The notes below the pieces were generated by a model that did not search any database, was not told the DNA's origin, and worked only from the letters and a program-made list of their open reading frames with translations. A DNA stretch of 64,000 nucleotides from Atherinomorus stipes. Lineage: Eukaryota > Chordata > Actinopteri > Atheriniformes > Atherinidae. Positions 45,101-56,700 of the stretch are shown piece after piece; within the stretch, counting starts at the first letter, position 1, and each line of letters starts with the position of its first letter. Location: NCBI GenBank assembly GCA_023101725.1, contig JALJCO010009054.1:186001-250000 (forward strand), in the 5' to 3' direction. Made by a program: the position numbers and the translations under genes.

Positions 45101-47874
45101 GACTGCATGTAAAAGAAAAGTAAAAGAAGTTGCATTACACCATAAACAGCTGCATGTAAATGTTCTTCCTTTTCACCAGCTGTAATATCACAATGCCCAT
45201 TTAGATTTTTATTTTATTTGTGGCTAGCTTTGGTCTGCAGGTTTTCTATCTATATTTTATATTTGTAGCCAAAACGCAACATAGTCATTGTTGTGTGTTT
45301 ATTGTAATTCATACATATAACATGTAATATAACCAGGACCCTGAAGTCCCTTTGAATGGTATTTTTATCCTCTTTGCACAGGAGTCATATCCTATGTATT
45401 AGGGGAAGTTCTTATCTTCAGTGTACAAGTTAAAGGACACTGCTTTCCAGGATTTATTTATCTGTTTAACCGAGGTTTATGTAACCAGTCAAAACATTAA
45501 GAACAAATTCTTATTTACAATATTGGCCTGACGAATGCCAGAAAACACTTGTGAGCCATAAGAGGAGAACATTACAGCAATCCAACAGCTCAGTTATTCA
45601 TGCTCTGCATCTACATCATACCAAGTTTTTAACAAAGTTAAAAAGGAAATGAGTTTATTTCATCTTTAAGATGACAGTTGGTGTTATTTTATTTTTTAGG
45701 ACTGTTAAGTTTCAGTATTTGCAATATCTTTTGAGGTTTTTTTTTAAATGTCCCATATTTCAGCTCAATCAAGTAACAAAGCTTTAAAGTGAGAAAAGAA
45801 ATAATGAAAGCATTCGGAGAAGAAATTTGAAGTTTAACCTGAGTAGATGTTTTCCACTGAAAATATGAGATACTTCTGATGTAAAAATGCTTTTAAATAT
45901 TCAGAAGAAAACTCAGAAGTTTTGGCTTGTCACATAAGAAACTCATTTGTCCCATTAAATGGACTTTTATAGACTTGCAGACTCACTTCATATCTAAACC
46001 ACACCATTATTCTCAGCAAAGCGATGCTTTCGTACAATTTAAAATTGAAAGCACTGCAGTAGGTTTCAGCGAGTATAAGCCAACCCAAAGCAAAAACAGC
46101 ACCTGTGACTTCAAAAAGGAAATAACTTGCAGCCATGGAGTAAGAATAACTTGTTGCTTCAGACCAGTAAAGCATGAAAAAGAACCATGCTCTGAGCTTG
46201 AAAACAGCTCTCTGAGAGTTTTCATCGTCAGGAATTCATTAACCCTGAGTTTGTATTGGGAACTGAGTAAGAAGTCGGGGGTAACATCTATAAAACAAGT
46301 GTGTATTGGTTTCTGTTAGGTTATACCCAGTGGGAATTACGGTGCAGCGGTATCCAGTCAGAGATATTGTTCTTCAGAATTACCACATACCTGCAGGGGT
46401 GAGTGGCTCTCTTTCTGTATGTCCTGGTACATGCAGAGCTACACCTGACTTCTACATGTTTGTCCATCAACGACCCCCCGCAGACTCTGGTCCAGGCCTG
46501 TCTTTACCCAATGGGAAGGAGTGCCCAAGTGTTTGAGGATCCTCTGCACTTTGACCCTGGCCGGTGGAGCTCGGGCAAAGAGGACAGCCGGAGAGGAGAG
46601 GGGGGAGGGTTTCGCTCGCTGGCATTTGGGTTCGGGGCGAGGCAGTGTGTGGGAAGGAGGATTGCTGAGAATGAGATGCAGCTTTTCCTCATGCATGTAA
46701 GTAACAGCAGACATGAAAAAGGAAAAGTCAGGAAAAAAAAGAGTGGAAATTTTTAAAGATAGAAATTTTTACAAGCTGAACTCATGTCTGCAGACCAGCG
46801 CTCAGATTCTTAAGTACCAAAAGCACTTACCAAAAGGCAGAACCTTGACTAATGAAAATGCAACTATTGAGAAACAACAGACCACAGCTCACATGTGAAA
46901 AAAGGCCTTCCATTTGTCCCACAAAAGAACATAAACAACCACAAACCACACTGAAAGCTGCTTTTTCTTGTTGTTGTGGGCATCCAGCTACATAATTTAC
47001 TATTTTATGTAACACTGCCACTCTTTATGCAGTCCTTTATGGTGGTTTTTCAGCTTATTTAGTCATGTGGTTTTAAGTTCCTGTTTTGATTGTTTTTGTG
47101 TTGCTTCTCATCTTTTATCATCCATGTCAAGTTGTTAGCGTCCCATGATCTCATTCTGCATCTCTATCCACCTATTATGTGTATGTGTTACAACTCACAC
47201 TTGGATATTTTGTGCCTTGTTTTGGACATTTTCCATCTATTTGCAGTTATTTGGTGTCTCTGGGTATATTTTGCATCATGGGATTTCTCTGGTCTTCTTT
47301 AGGCCACTGGGCATTCCTTTTATTTTATCTTTTTGTTTGTTGCTGGTATTTTTGTCTCCTTACTTAGATCTTTTTTTAGTTTTTGTCTTGGACAGTTTTG
47401 AGATTTTGCCAATGTAGTCTGACACCTTGTGGCCCCTGAGCCTGTTCCCACCAATAATCTGTGCCCAAAAATTGTAATTGACTTATGAATTTAAGCTTGT
47501 TGCTGAGGTATAACAGTGTCAATTGTCAGAAATGAACATTTAATTTTCTTTTCTTTGAGGTAGAGTGTAGGGGAAAAAAACTTATAGTTTACTTTTTGCT
47601 TTAAATTTGAGTAAAGGAGGGCAACAGGAAATGGAAATACTCATAAAAAAGAGAGAAAGAAAAACACATGACTTTTATGCCTCTAAAATCTGTTATTCAC
47701 TTAATTTCTCCTCTCCTCTCTCGCCTCCCTTCCTCCCCCCTCCCCCCCTTTCTCTTCATTTAGATCCTACTGAGCTTCCATCTCAGCGTGCCATCCTCAG
47801 AGGATCTCAACACCGCCCTTACCCTCATTCTCCAGCCTGAAACTCAACCAAAGATCACTTTCACAAAGCTTTGA
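39138..47874 (+). CDS. cyp11c1: cyp11c1, mitochondrial steroid 11-beta-hydroxylase (CYP11B type)
   Basis: This P450 hydroxylates steroids at C11 in mitochondria, for cortisol and for the fish androgen 11-ketotestosterone, with electrons from adrenodoxin. Nine exons: 39138-39460, 39559-39714, 42320-42534, 43519-43722, 43832-44013, 44088-44254, 46320-46398, 46484-46696, 47764-47874; 1650 nt, 549 residues. The first 60 or so residues suit a mitochondrial presequence. Seen next: [35 protein letters not shown]-helix MAGGVDTT (354-361); K-helix EVLR (413-416) with [20 protein letters not shown]; and the heme loop FGFGARQC with Cys497. Resemblance is to CYP11B rather than CYP11A ([18 protein letters not shown]). 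AATAAA at 48004-48009 is a good polyadenylation signal. Introns are clean except the repeats listed here. Confidence 0.93.
39530..39552 (+). repeat. GT repeat abutting the cyp11c1 exon 2 acceptor
   Basis: About ten TG units end six bases before the AAAG acceptor at 39558. The expected polypyrimidine tract is replaced by the repeat. Confidence 0.85.
39715..42319. other. cyp11c1 intron 2 with inserted elements
   Basis: It carries one intact hAT-type miniature element (40846-40998). At 41100-41640 a segment with GTGGACTTTGACTGGCTTAC and GGAATACTGGCAACCATCTT resembles pieces of a teleost DNA transposon. The rest is plain intron. Confidence 0.45.
40838..41006. mobile_element. Intact 153-bp hAT-type miniature element with perfect 8-bp target duplication
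   Basis: The element runs from 40846 (CAGGAGTGCCCAAGTCC) to 40998 (GGACTTGGACACCCCTG), with matching inverted ends. Both sides are flanked by TTGTAGAG (40838-40845 and 40999-41006). An exact 8-base duplication and CAGG(G/A)GTG ends are hallmarks of the hAT superfamily. It has no coding capacity. Confidence 0.88.
44255..46319. other. cyp11c1 intron 6
   Basis: It contains a truncated hAT-type element at 44617-44693. Otherwise it is AT-rich intron with no recognised feature; the open frame at 45927-46319 runs into exon 7 and looks like chance. Confidence 0.5.
44617..44693. mobile_element. Truncated hAT-type miniature element
   Basis: The left end CAGGGGTGTCAAACTCTGGT is followed by CTCAAGGGCCACCGTCCTGC. 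The right end GGACCTGGATCTGGCATCCC closes after fewer than 80 bases, so the middle has been deleted. The flanking 8-mers do not match. Confidence 0.6.
46697..47763. other. cyp11c1 intron 8, no feature seen
   Basis: A T-rich intron whose last 70 bases form a strong C/T polypyrimidine tract before the acceptor TAG at 47761-47763. The hydrophobic open frames here are a by-product of T richness. Confidence 0.5.
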
Positions 47875-50800
47875 CACAAAGAAGAAACAGGAGTGATCAT
47901 CACTGATATGCTGAGTCATGCAATTCCAGCTCAGATTAATTCCCAGTTATAACAATGAGCATTTAATGCACCTTATACTTTGCGCCATGTAATAATGGAG
48001 AAAAATAAACGATTATTTCCCTTCATCTGTTGACTTCATCGTGACTGAGCTTGTAAAAGCAGCGTTACCGCGTCTGTCCATCAGATGGCGCTAAAATTCA
48101 CACAAACGCCTTAATTTACTTAAATCCCACTTGCTCACCTTTCAGTCTTGACCTGCTCCTTGTCCAACAGGTTGGTGATGTTTCCTTCCTTAAAGAACTA
48201 AACTTTCTGCCTAAACTTTACAGCGTCTGCTTGTTCTTTCTAAACCAGTATGTCTTCGCTACTTTTTGTGTCCTGCTGTTGTGTAACAAGAATGTTGACT
48301 TAGCAGGCTACCTGCTTTTTCCCCTATCGCTCCTCCAAGTATTGATCACTACGTTTACTTTTAGAATGTTTGCTTTCAGAATTAATAGGAGTTTTTCTAC
48401 TAAACAACTAAAGGAAAATGAATAGCCTACATTAAAAGGAATAAAAGTTCCATGGTAATTCTACCAGAAAGGGCAACGTAGTTTATAATTTATTGTGAAG
48501 ATATAAGTTGTCATGATGTTGCACTTTGGTCTGTGTGCGAAAAAAAAATGACCTTTGATCCGTTTGCTAATTACTGTGGTGTCTCATGCGAGGTGTGTGT
48601 TTCACAGAACAGAGAGCTGCTGCTTTGGTTCGCAGCACTCAGCTGCAGAGCAAAGGTCTGTTTGCACCCTTAGCTAAAGATTTACGCCATGTGTCAGTCA
48701 GGTTTTGTGCGTGACTGTGCATGGATACAACTGTGCAGAGTGCAGCTCCGAGCTGCTTCCAAAACCTTGCTGAAACTGAGTAAACTGACTCAGTGACTAG
48801 TCATCACCTCCATATGCCGCCTTGTTTGTCTCGCACATGCATGCACACCAGATATTATCATTCACACAGACTTCTGTGTCATAGTGAAGCAGCAGTTCCT
48901 GCTAAACCTGCAAGACAGGAAACTTTCTAAACGAGCTTTCTATTAAGTAACATCAGCTATTAAAAAATTCACAATTTTGAAGTCTAAAACTATAAATGAT
49001 TTTAACACGTGTAAACTGCACACACTTGAATGTAATTTTTGTTTTCTGATTGCAGTGTATGCATTTTCATTTGTAGATTCTCTTGTATTAAAAGAAAAGT
49101 AATTCATAACTTAATTGAAAAAGCAGGGAATATAGTGATTGATTAAAAAATAATTGCATTTTGCACAATTCTACATGCGCTTCAGATTGTCACAAAGCCA
49201 ACTGCCTCGGTTGCTGGTGTATTGGAGAGAATTGCATAATCTTTTTAACAAGGGAATACCTCACATGCTCTTACCTTTTATAACGTATTGATCATACAAT
49301 AGGTTTCTTTTAAAAGCAGCATGCATGTTTTTGGGAGGACTATATAAGTAGAACTCAAAATATTGTGGCTGCATCTGTTCTTTGGTATAATGTGCAATAT
49401 GTTCAATGTTTGATTTTCAAATTATGCAAATGTATTCAGTTTGGATTTCTATGAGAATATTTTTGATTATATACCTGCAAAATTTGATAACTCTAAGCAA
49501 CTAAGTCGGTGAAGGTTCATTTGTCCAGGTGAAAGGCTTTCAAAAAGGTTTTATTTAAAACACTGTTTTTAAACACAAAGTTTTTAAAGTCCAGTGTTTT
49601 AAATAAAACCTTTTTTGAAAGTCTAAGCAACTAACCTCGTTTTAGATAATCTGGCCATCATACTTACCCTTTTTTGCTTATTAGGAGGCATGATGGTATT
49701 TAACAAGCAAGACACAGAGAACTAAGCAAAATTTAGCAATTTGTTTCATCTATGAAGACATTTCGTTATAAAGGATTGCTTATATTACATTATGCAGGCT
49801 TTCCTAATCTTGCCTAATTAATGTAAAAATAATTCCACAAATCTTTATTCCTCATTTCCACTAGACCTGATAAAATTCATAAAAGGAGCCTCTTGCTTTC
49901 CTTGGATATGTTTCATTGACTCAAACAGGAGATGTCTGTTTTTAGACAGCTGAGAAAACTTTAAATGAGTAATCCATAGTCTAAGCTGCAGTTTGCAGCT
50001 AAAGTTTGCAATGCAAGACTTTGAAAGTTAGCTTTCCACAACCCTAACCTTATCCAGAAGAGTACCGGATTGTGTCAGTACAGTTCTGTTGACAAAATTT
50101 TTTCCATTTTTAGCATCATGTTGGTCCATTGAAGTCAGGCCACCTTTAGCCAAATAACAAAAGTGGGAGGAGAGATGGGGGAGGAGAGGGCAGCAGAGGG
50201 GTCAGAAGAGTGAGAGAGGCTTGTTCAGGTGACATGTGACTTTGTAAAAGACCAGTTGAGAGCGTTGGGGAAGGTGTAGAGAGGGAGAAGGAAATCCAGA
50301 CACAAATAGCTAGCAAATTCAAAAAAGTGAAAGAAACTGAGCTGTTTAATGAAAGGAATACTCGATATGGGTAAGGGGAACCAATAGTTTTCTTTTGTGT
50401 TCTTAATGCAGCTTCGTTTTGCACCTATCCATGCAACTTTAGTTTCAAATAGTCAGAAATGGCCATGTAGTGAATGTTGTGCATGGTTTATTGAAGTTCT
50501 ATATGCTTTTTTTTGGTCAGTGCTCATACTGAGACTTGGAATAATTATTTTCTAACCCTTTAGCTGGAGTTATTGTAGACTCCTCAGCAGACCCACTGTG
50601 TTTTTGTCAGATGCTTTTTAAATTCAGTGCACAGCAGGAAGGCAGAGAAAAATCCGTCTCACACATTCAGTTCACAGATCAATTGCACACAAATGGACAC
50701 TCTGACCTGTGTTGAGTTGCACATCGGTCACTCCTGCTGTATTTTGGCCACGCCCATCACTAGATTCTCCTTTCTTATTATCAGTCATGATGTCTTTGCA

Positions 50801-53781
50801 TGGACTGATATTTTGCAATTTTAGTGCCTTTGACCTAAAGCCTGATTTATTTATAGCCAGCCTTCCAGGAACAGGTATCAACGTGTGTGTTTGCAAGTGT
50901 GTGCATGTGTATGTTTGCATGTGTACACAGAGGGATGTGTCAGAGGAGGATCTCGGTGGGACCTGCAATGATGTGTGCAGCAGCGCGGCAGAACTGGGTC
51001 ACAAGGAGGTGCAGTGAGAGGGGAAAAAGGCACAAAGTGAAAGAGGAAAATTATTCTGTGAAACCTCCAGTCACCACTGACATTGGGGAGCCTGTCTGTC
51101 CTCTTATATGACTGCATGTCCGTTCACTCACAAGGACTTGAGCTAATTCCCAAAACTAAAAAACATTACACTACACAAGTTTGTTTGGGGTCATTTAAAA
51201 AACGCAAATAAAATACTTTAATTTTTTAAAGATCCACAGACTGCTATTCCTCCATTTTTACCTGACATCTCCTTCATGTCGCCCCTCTTCATCCTCACTT
51301 TTTCACTCACTGTTTTGCTGTTTGCACTGACCTCATCTGTCAGGCTGTCCACGCGTCCTCACCACCTTTACTCTCTCCTTCCTGCGGTGGCAGAAATTGC
51401 AGGCTTGACTGGCTATGACATCCTTCAAAATGGATTGCATTGTTCAGAATCAAAACCCTCAGCCAGGCTCCACGTGGCTCTGCATGAAAGATGAGCCTCC
51501 ATTTCCTGGTTGGTGACTGGTGGTGGTGGAGTCACTGGTATAAGAATGCCATAACTAGTATAGTACCAATTTTAGCTTCATGAAAATGTCAGTAGGGATA
51601 CTGTGACTTTGTTTTTTGGGGGGGGGTTGGGTGGAATCTGCTTCTCTTTGTGAGCAAAGAGCAGATGTATCTTTAGGCTGCTCTGATCAAGCAAATCAAC
51701 ACTGTGATAACAACAATGGATTTTGCCCCACCTTCTGTGGGTCTCAGATCTATGAAGCCTTTCAACTCTTTTCTGTTCAATATTTTGATTTTAAGACCCA
51801 CAGCTAGAATATTTTGGTAAACTCAGACAACTTCTGTAGGCTCTTTTCCAGCAACAGCCAGCAGCTGTTTTCTGGGAGGAAGCTCTAATCATCTCGTTGT
51901 CAGACTGCCAGATATTTATCTTTAGGATGGTAGACAGGAAAAACAGAGCTTACAGGAAAATGTATTTTTGATTTGTTATTGTCAGGGGACCAGGAGCATG
52001 AGTGTACATGAATGCTAATGTTCTGGATCTGCTGGGTGCGTAATGACATCTTTAAAGAAGAAGCCTTTATCTGTCATGTAGGCATAACAGAAAAAACAAA
52101 TTATTTTTCCACATGTTCAAATTTATTAAGAATATTGGATCACAACATGATAGTGTCTCAGAGCAGTGTTAAGAGGACAAAGTCTGTCAGTGAGGTTTTA
52201 GGAATAAGTCTAATGCAAGCCACACTTAGCAGCATGACTCCAATAAACTCAGGTATGAAATGATGTATTATTTATGCAGCCTGAACGATGAGTTATAAGC
52301 TGTGATGCGTCTCCTCCACACCTTTTCATGGTAACAGCTGGAGGACGCATCGTACACATCTGCTGACAGAACGCAGCCAACATTTATTTAGAGAAATCCA
52401 AAACATTTCATTTTAAGCAGTTTACTTTCATTTATTCTCAGTCATGTATTGGATTTCTAAAAAATTGTGTCTTTATTTTCTCAAAATGTGTCAGATTTTA
52501 TTTTTGTGTCATGTCATGCTGCTCTCCCATTTGCTGTTGTAAACATTTGTTGTAGCAGTGGCCTCTCAGAGTGTAATCACTGACGTTAGTCGCAGGTTAT
52601 TTTTCAGCGTAAGGCCATTTAAACAGCTATTACTAAAGTTTATGTTATATATGCATAAGAGCCACAAGTAGCGATGTCTGAGGCTACAGTGTTCACATTA
52701 TGTAATTAATATTCCTGCATTTTAGACAGATTGTTGTCTGGTTGGTATAGCGTCTGAGTGAACCCATCATATTCTGTTATGTCCTGTGATTCCTGAGTAG
52801 TTTTGGCAGGGTCCACTGTGGTACTTCTGGGGGTGGGGGGGTTGCCGCTAGAGTTGAGTGTGATAGCCATTTTGGGTGTGACTGGTCTGCAAAAATGTTA
52901 GGTAGGCAGAAAGTGTCAGAGTTACTTCCACGTGAATGCAGATTAGCTGTGTTACTCACTGTCAGTAGTCATAATGTTATGGTGGATCAGTGTAAAGACT
53001 TTGCTCAAGGGCCCATCGTAGGCCGTTCAGGGACTTATACTCTGACCTTACTATCAGTAACCGAGAGCCTTAACTGTTGAATCATCACTGTCTTCATGGT
53101 GTAATGGCTTAAATGTACAGTACACATGTTCTGCGACACTGTGCTCTGAAACAGTGCTTTAATTGCATTTCATAAAGATTTTAGGAGGTTAGGTTTCCTA
53201 TGCCACTTTCTCCTCTGTTCCTTTATTTCCTTCTGGAGGATTTACTCTCATCGTGTTCCCTACGATGGAGAGAGACATACGGTTCCTAAGCTGACAACAA
53301 CAAAAATGCATCTACCATCTGTGTAAATCCTCAGATAAAGCAACATGTCTCATTTTGCCCTACTTCCTGCTCCAGTAGAGATGGAGAAAATATTTTGTCT
53401 CATACTAAGAGACATCTTGTCCTCTTTTCAATTGCTTAATAAATAGCCTGCTTTAAATTAAACAGCTGCCTTGTGGAGATGTGCTTTTTTCATTTTCTTA
53501 AAAATGTCAGCTTAAAAACCATTTAATTCCCTCTATATTATCAGCCTTCATGCATTTCCAAATGCTCTCTCAGAGCTAGTCAAAGAATATCTGCAAAGCA
53601 GGGATATCTGGATTTCATTTTAATTCGTAAAAACGGCTGAATGTCATCATACAACTTTGTGTGACTCCTGTATTTATCATACATCTGTTTGAAATGTTCA
53701 TGGGCTTTTGCAGGCAGAGTCGCCACTAAAGTTCCACTATTAACTCCACCCTATACTGACAGCATTTCTCTGTCACTGTAG
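47875..53781. other. Intergenic region between cyp11c1 and pklr exons
   Basis: The first 135 bases are cyp11c1 3' UTR up to AATAAA at 48004. A foldback sequence lies at 49505-49621. A purine-rich tract lies at 50160-50300 and a TG-rich tract at 50880-50930. The pklr promoter and its first exon(s) should lie here, but I could not fix them. Confidence 0.5.
49492..49634. repeat. Foldback hairpin between 13-bp direct repeats
   Basis: Left arm 49535-49565 and right arm 49592-49623 are inverted copies (AAAAGGTTTTATTTAAAACA against its complement), with a loop of about 26 bases. The unit is bracketed by direct repeats TCTAAGCAACTAA at 49492-49504 and 49622-49634. This looks like an inserted element with its target duplication, or a local duplication. 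Confidence 0.7.
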
Positions 53782-56700
53782 CTCGCATCAGGCGCTACTC
53801 GGAGGGGATGACAATGCCAGACTCTTTCATTCAGCGCCAGCAGCTGGATGCCAGCATGGCTGACACCTTCCTGGAGCATCTCTGTCTGCTGGACATTGAC
53901 CAGGAGCCAATCACAGCCAGAAACACCAGTATAATCTGCACCATCGGTGAGTGTTGCAACCAACAGCAGACAGCGAGTCTCAGTTTCAAGTTTGTTTTCT
54001 GGCAACTGTTACATGTCATCATGGGCTTCCTGTAAGGCCGCCAGGTCTTGTGTTGCCAGGGTCTGACTGTCAGCGGTGGCACGTTTGAGTTCTGTCCCTG
54101 CTCAGAGTAAGAAAAACTAATAAGAGGAGAATACAATAAATTAAAGTGCTTCTCAGTCATCAGGAGCTCTGTGGGAGTTGTTTGTGATCCAAGCAACAGG
54201 TGGGCGAACAGACAAACATTCTTTGTGTTAAAACCAGGTTGCAACTGATTATTTAATCTCTTTAATAAGAAAATTTAAGAGAATTTTTTTCAGTTTTTTG
54301 GAAAGTAGAAAAACAGACAACTATGAAGAAATAGAGAGAAAAAAAGGCAAATCAAACTGGCATGCAATCCTGCTTCCAAAAAGATGTGAAAGTGAAAAAT
54401 TAAGTACAAAGAAAATGCAGTTATTTGATCACATTTTACAGACTTTGTTGATTTAAAGCTGTACAAATAACACTTTTTTAAACATTAAAACGTTGTTTGT
54501 ATTTCTAATTCATTTTGAACTTTAAGCTCTCTCTGTTTTTAGAAATGGACGGGAAAAGGTTGCAAAAGCTGTGAAATATCGCCTAGTGGGTCATTTCCAG
54601 TTCAGTTACTTAGTTCTAAAAAAACCCACAGAGATTTTACATATGAAGATGAGACCTATAAATAACTGTGTAGATAAAAATGTCAACATTTTAAGAAAAA
54701 CACTTCTCATACACTGTGGCACTTGTCAACAGCATGAGTTATGCTTATAACTCTTGCCATATAGCAAGAGTTAGCATTATGGTACCATATAGCTAACTCT
54801 TGTTGATGATTTGTGAGTTTTTGATTCTTTAAGGTATCCCGTAAGACAGCTTCAGGTGGTTTTTGTTTTCTGGGAAAGTTTGCAGTGGAGTTAATGTGCT
54901 TAGTTGAAACATGTCTGCTGAAACTTCCCTGAATATAGGAATCTCTTGGCTTATAAGATATCACGCATTTGAATCAACTCTTAATGCAACATTTGGGGCC
55001 AACTTTCCCATTTTTGTTTGAAGAGTCTGCTACTGTCATCACAATCGTCCTTAATAAAAGGAATTTGTGGTTTCTGTGTTTGGGTCCAGAAGCAAGTTAG
55101 CACTCTCCGGATGTGGACACAGTCCTAAACATAATGTGTTTTAGGTTCCTGCTACTGGTTCCAGCTTTGTGTCTGAAGTGCTATTGTCTCCAATGTGTGG
55201 GCATGTAATTCATCTACAGTGCAGTGTAGAGGTGTGGATTAAGTGGATTCTTCTGCAAAGAGTCTCCTCAAAACAAGCATCTGTTTTGTTCTACCCGTCA
55301 TTTGTTTCTACAGTATCTAGGTGCTTGCATTGTCTGTATTCACAGGTTGCATGGTTGTAAATATGTAGGATGTCAACAATCAGGACCCAGTGCACTCTCA
55401 CTTAGTTGTGAGGATTATGAATTTTTTTGTTTTTGCACGGGCCTTGAGAACAAGCATGAGTTCATTTTAATTTGCCACTGGCAGAGAGAGCTCGAAGCTT
55501 AGTTAGGTCCAGTTGAAATGTCCAAAATACATGCCTTTGGTTAAACAGCATCAAGAGAAAACCCACACACAAAGCTGAGGTTAGAACCAGGAACAGTTCT
55601 TGCTGTGAGGGCACACTGCATCACCATGACTGGGAAAATATCCTCACTTTAAAATCAAGCAACTGGCCTTCAGTTTCCTAAAAGCAGCAGAACAGAGCTG
55701 TATTGATATTCATAAGAATTTCTTGGCTTATCAAACATCCAAAGCCTAAACACGTTCAGTTTGTGATGACAGAAAGAAATTTAACAAGCATTAAATGATT
55801 CTCACATCAACTTTCATGGATTGTGTCCTCTCTTTTACATTTTTTCTCTCTCAGGTCCTGCATCTCGAACTGTCCCCAAACTCCAGGAGATGGTCAAGGC
55901 TGGGATGAATATTGCTCGTCTTAATTTCTCTCATGGCTCTCATGAAGTATGTACAACACACTGTATGTGTGGCTCGTACCCATTTTCACAAATCGCTCAC
56001 TCACTGACTCTGTTCATTTCACACAGTACCACAGTGAGACCATCAAAAACGTCAGAGAAGCAGTGGAGACTATAACCTCTGACCCTTTGTACTATCGACC
56101 GGTGGCCATTGCTTTGGACACGAAGGGTCCAGAGATCCGCACCGGCTTAGTGAAAGGGGTGAATACTTTATGCCTGATCTATCAAACAGTCTAATCAAGC
56201 AGATACATGCAGTCAGGTGTAAGAGGTGCAGAAACGATGTTGACTCCTTGTGTGCTACATGATTTGTAACAGGTTGTTGCTTCTCTTGGAAAAACAACAG
56301 CTGTGGGCGCATGCTGCTTTGATTTTTCATTATCATTTTATTGTCTCATTTACTGTGATGCTGTTGCCTGCCGTCTGCTTTGCTGAGTAAATACCTCCGA
56401 GCTGTTGGCACCCTCTCCATGCTTTGATTAGCTTACAAAATGCTCTGCATGACATGAAATCTCCATACTGAGCCTTCCTTCTTGTGTCTCCTCCAAAATC
56501 AGCTCAATAGTTTAAACTGTGTCACTAACTATCTTCTCTGTTTAGATCATTTTATATTTTTAGAGACTTGATGATGGCATAAACATGATAACGCCAGTGC
56601 AAGTGTGTCAACAGAGGAGTGCTGCTTGTCTGTGAAAATGTGTTTCCAGTGTTTTTCCCTGACAGTTTGTGATATTTATTCATGTCTTTACATAGAAAGT

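Noticed and set aside
46439..46714. Antisense open frames over cyp11c1 exon 8
   Set aside because: They are shadows of the GC-richer heme-binding exon.
47090..47417. Overlapping hydrophobic open frames in cyp11c1 intron 8
   Set aside because: T-rich intron gives Phe/Leu-rich translations in all three frames; not a membrane protein gene.
39138..47874. Assignment of the P450 to cyp11a1 (side-chain cleavage)
   Set aside because: The K-helix and following segment ([29 protein letters not shown]) match CYP11B type, not CYP11A.
52895..52902. Tiny pklr first exon ATG TTA G before GTAGGC
   Set aside because: The phase fits the acceptor at 53782, but a 7-base coding exon with a weak donor is too easy to find by chance. 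No other support.
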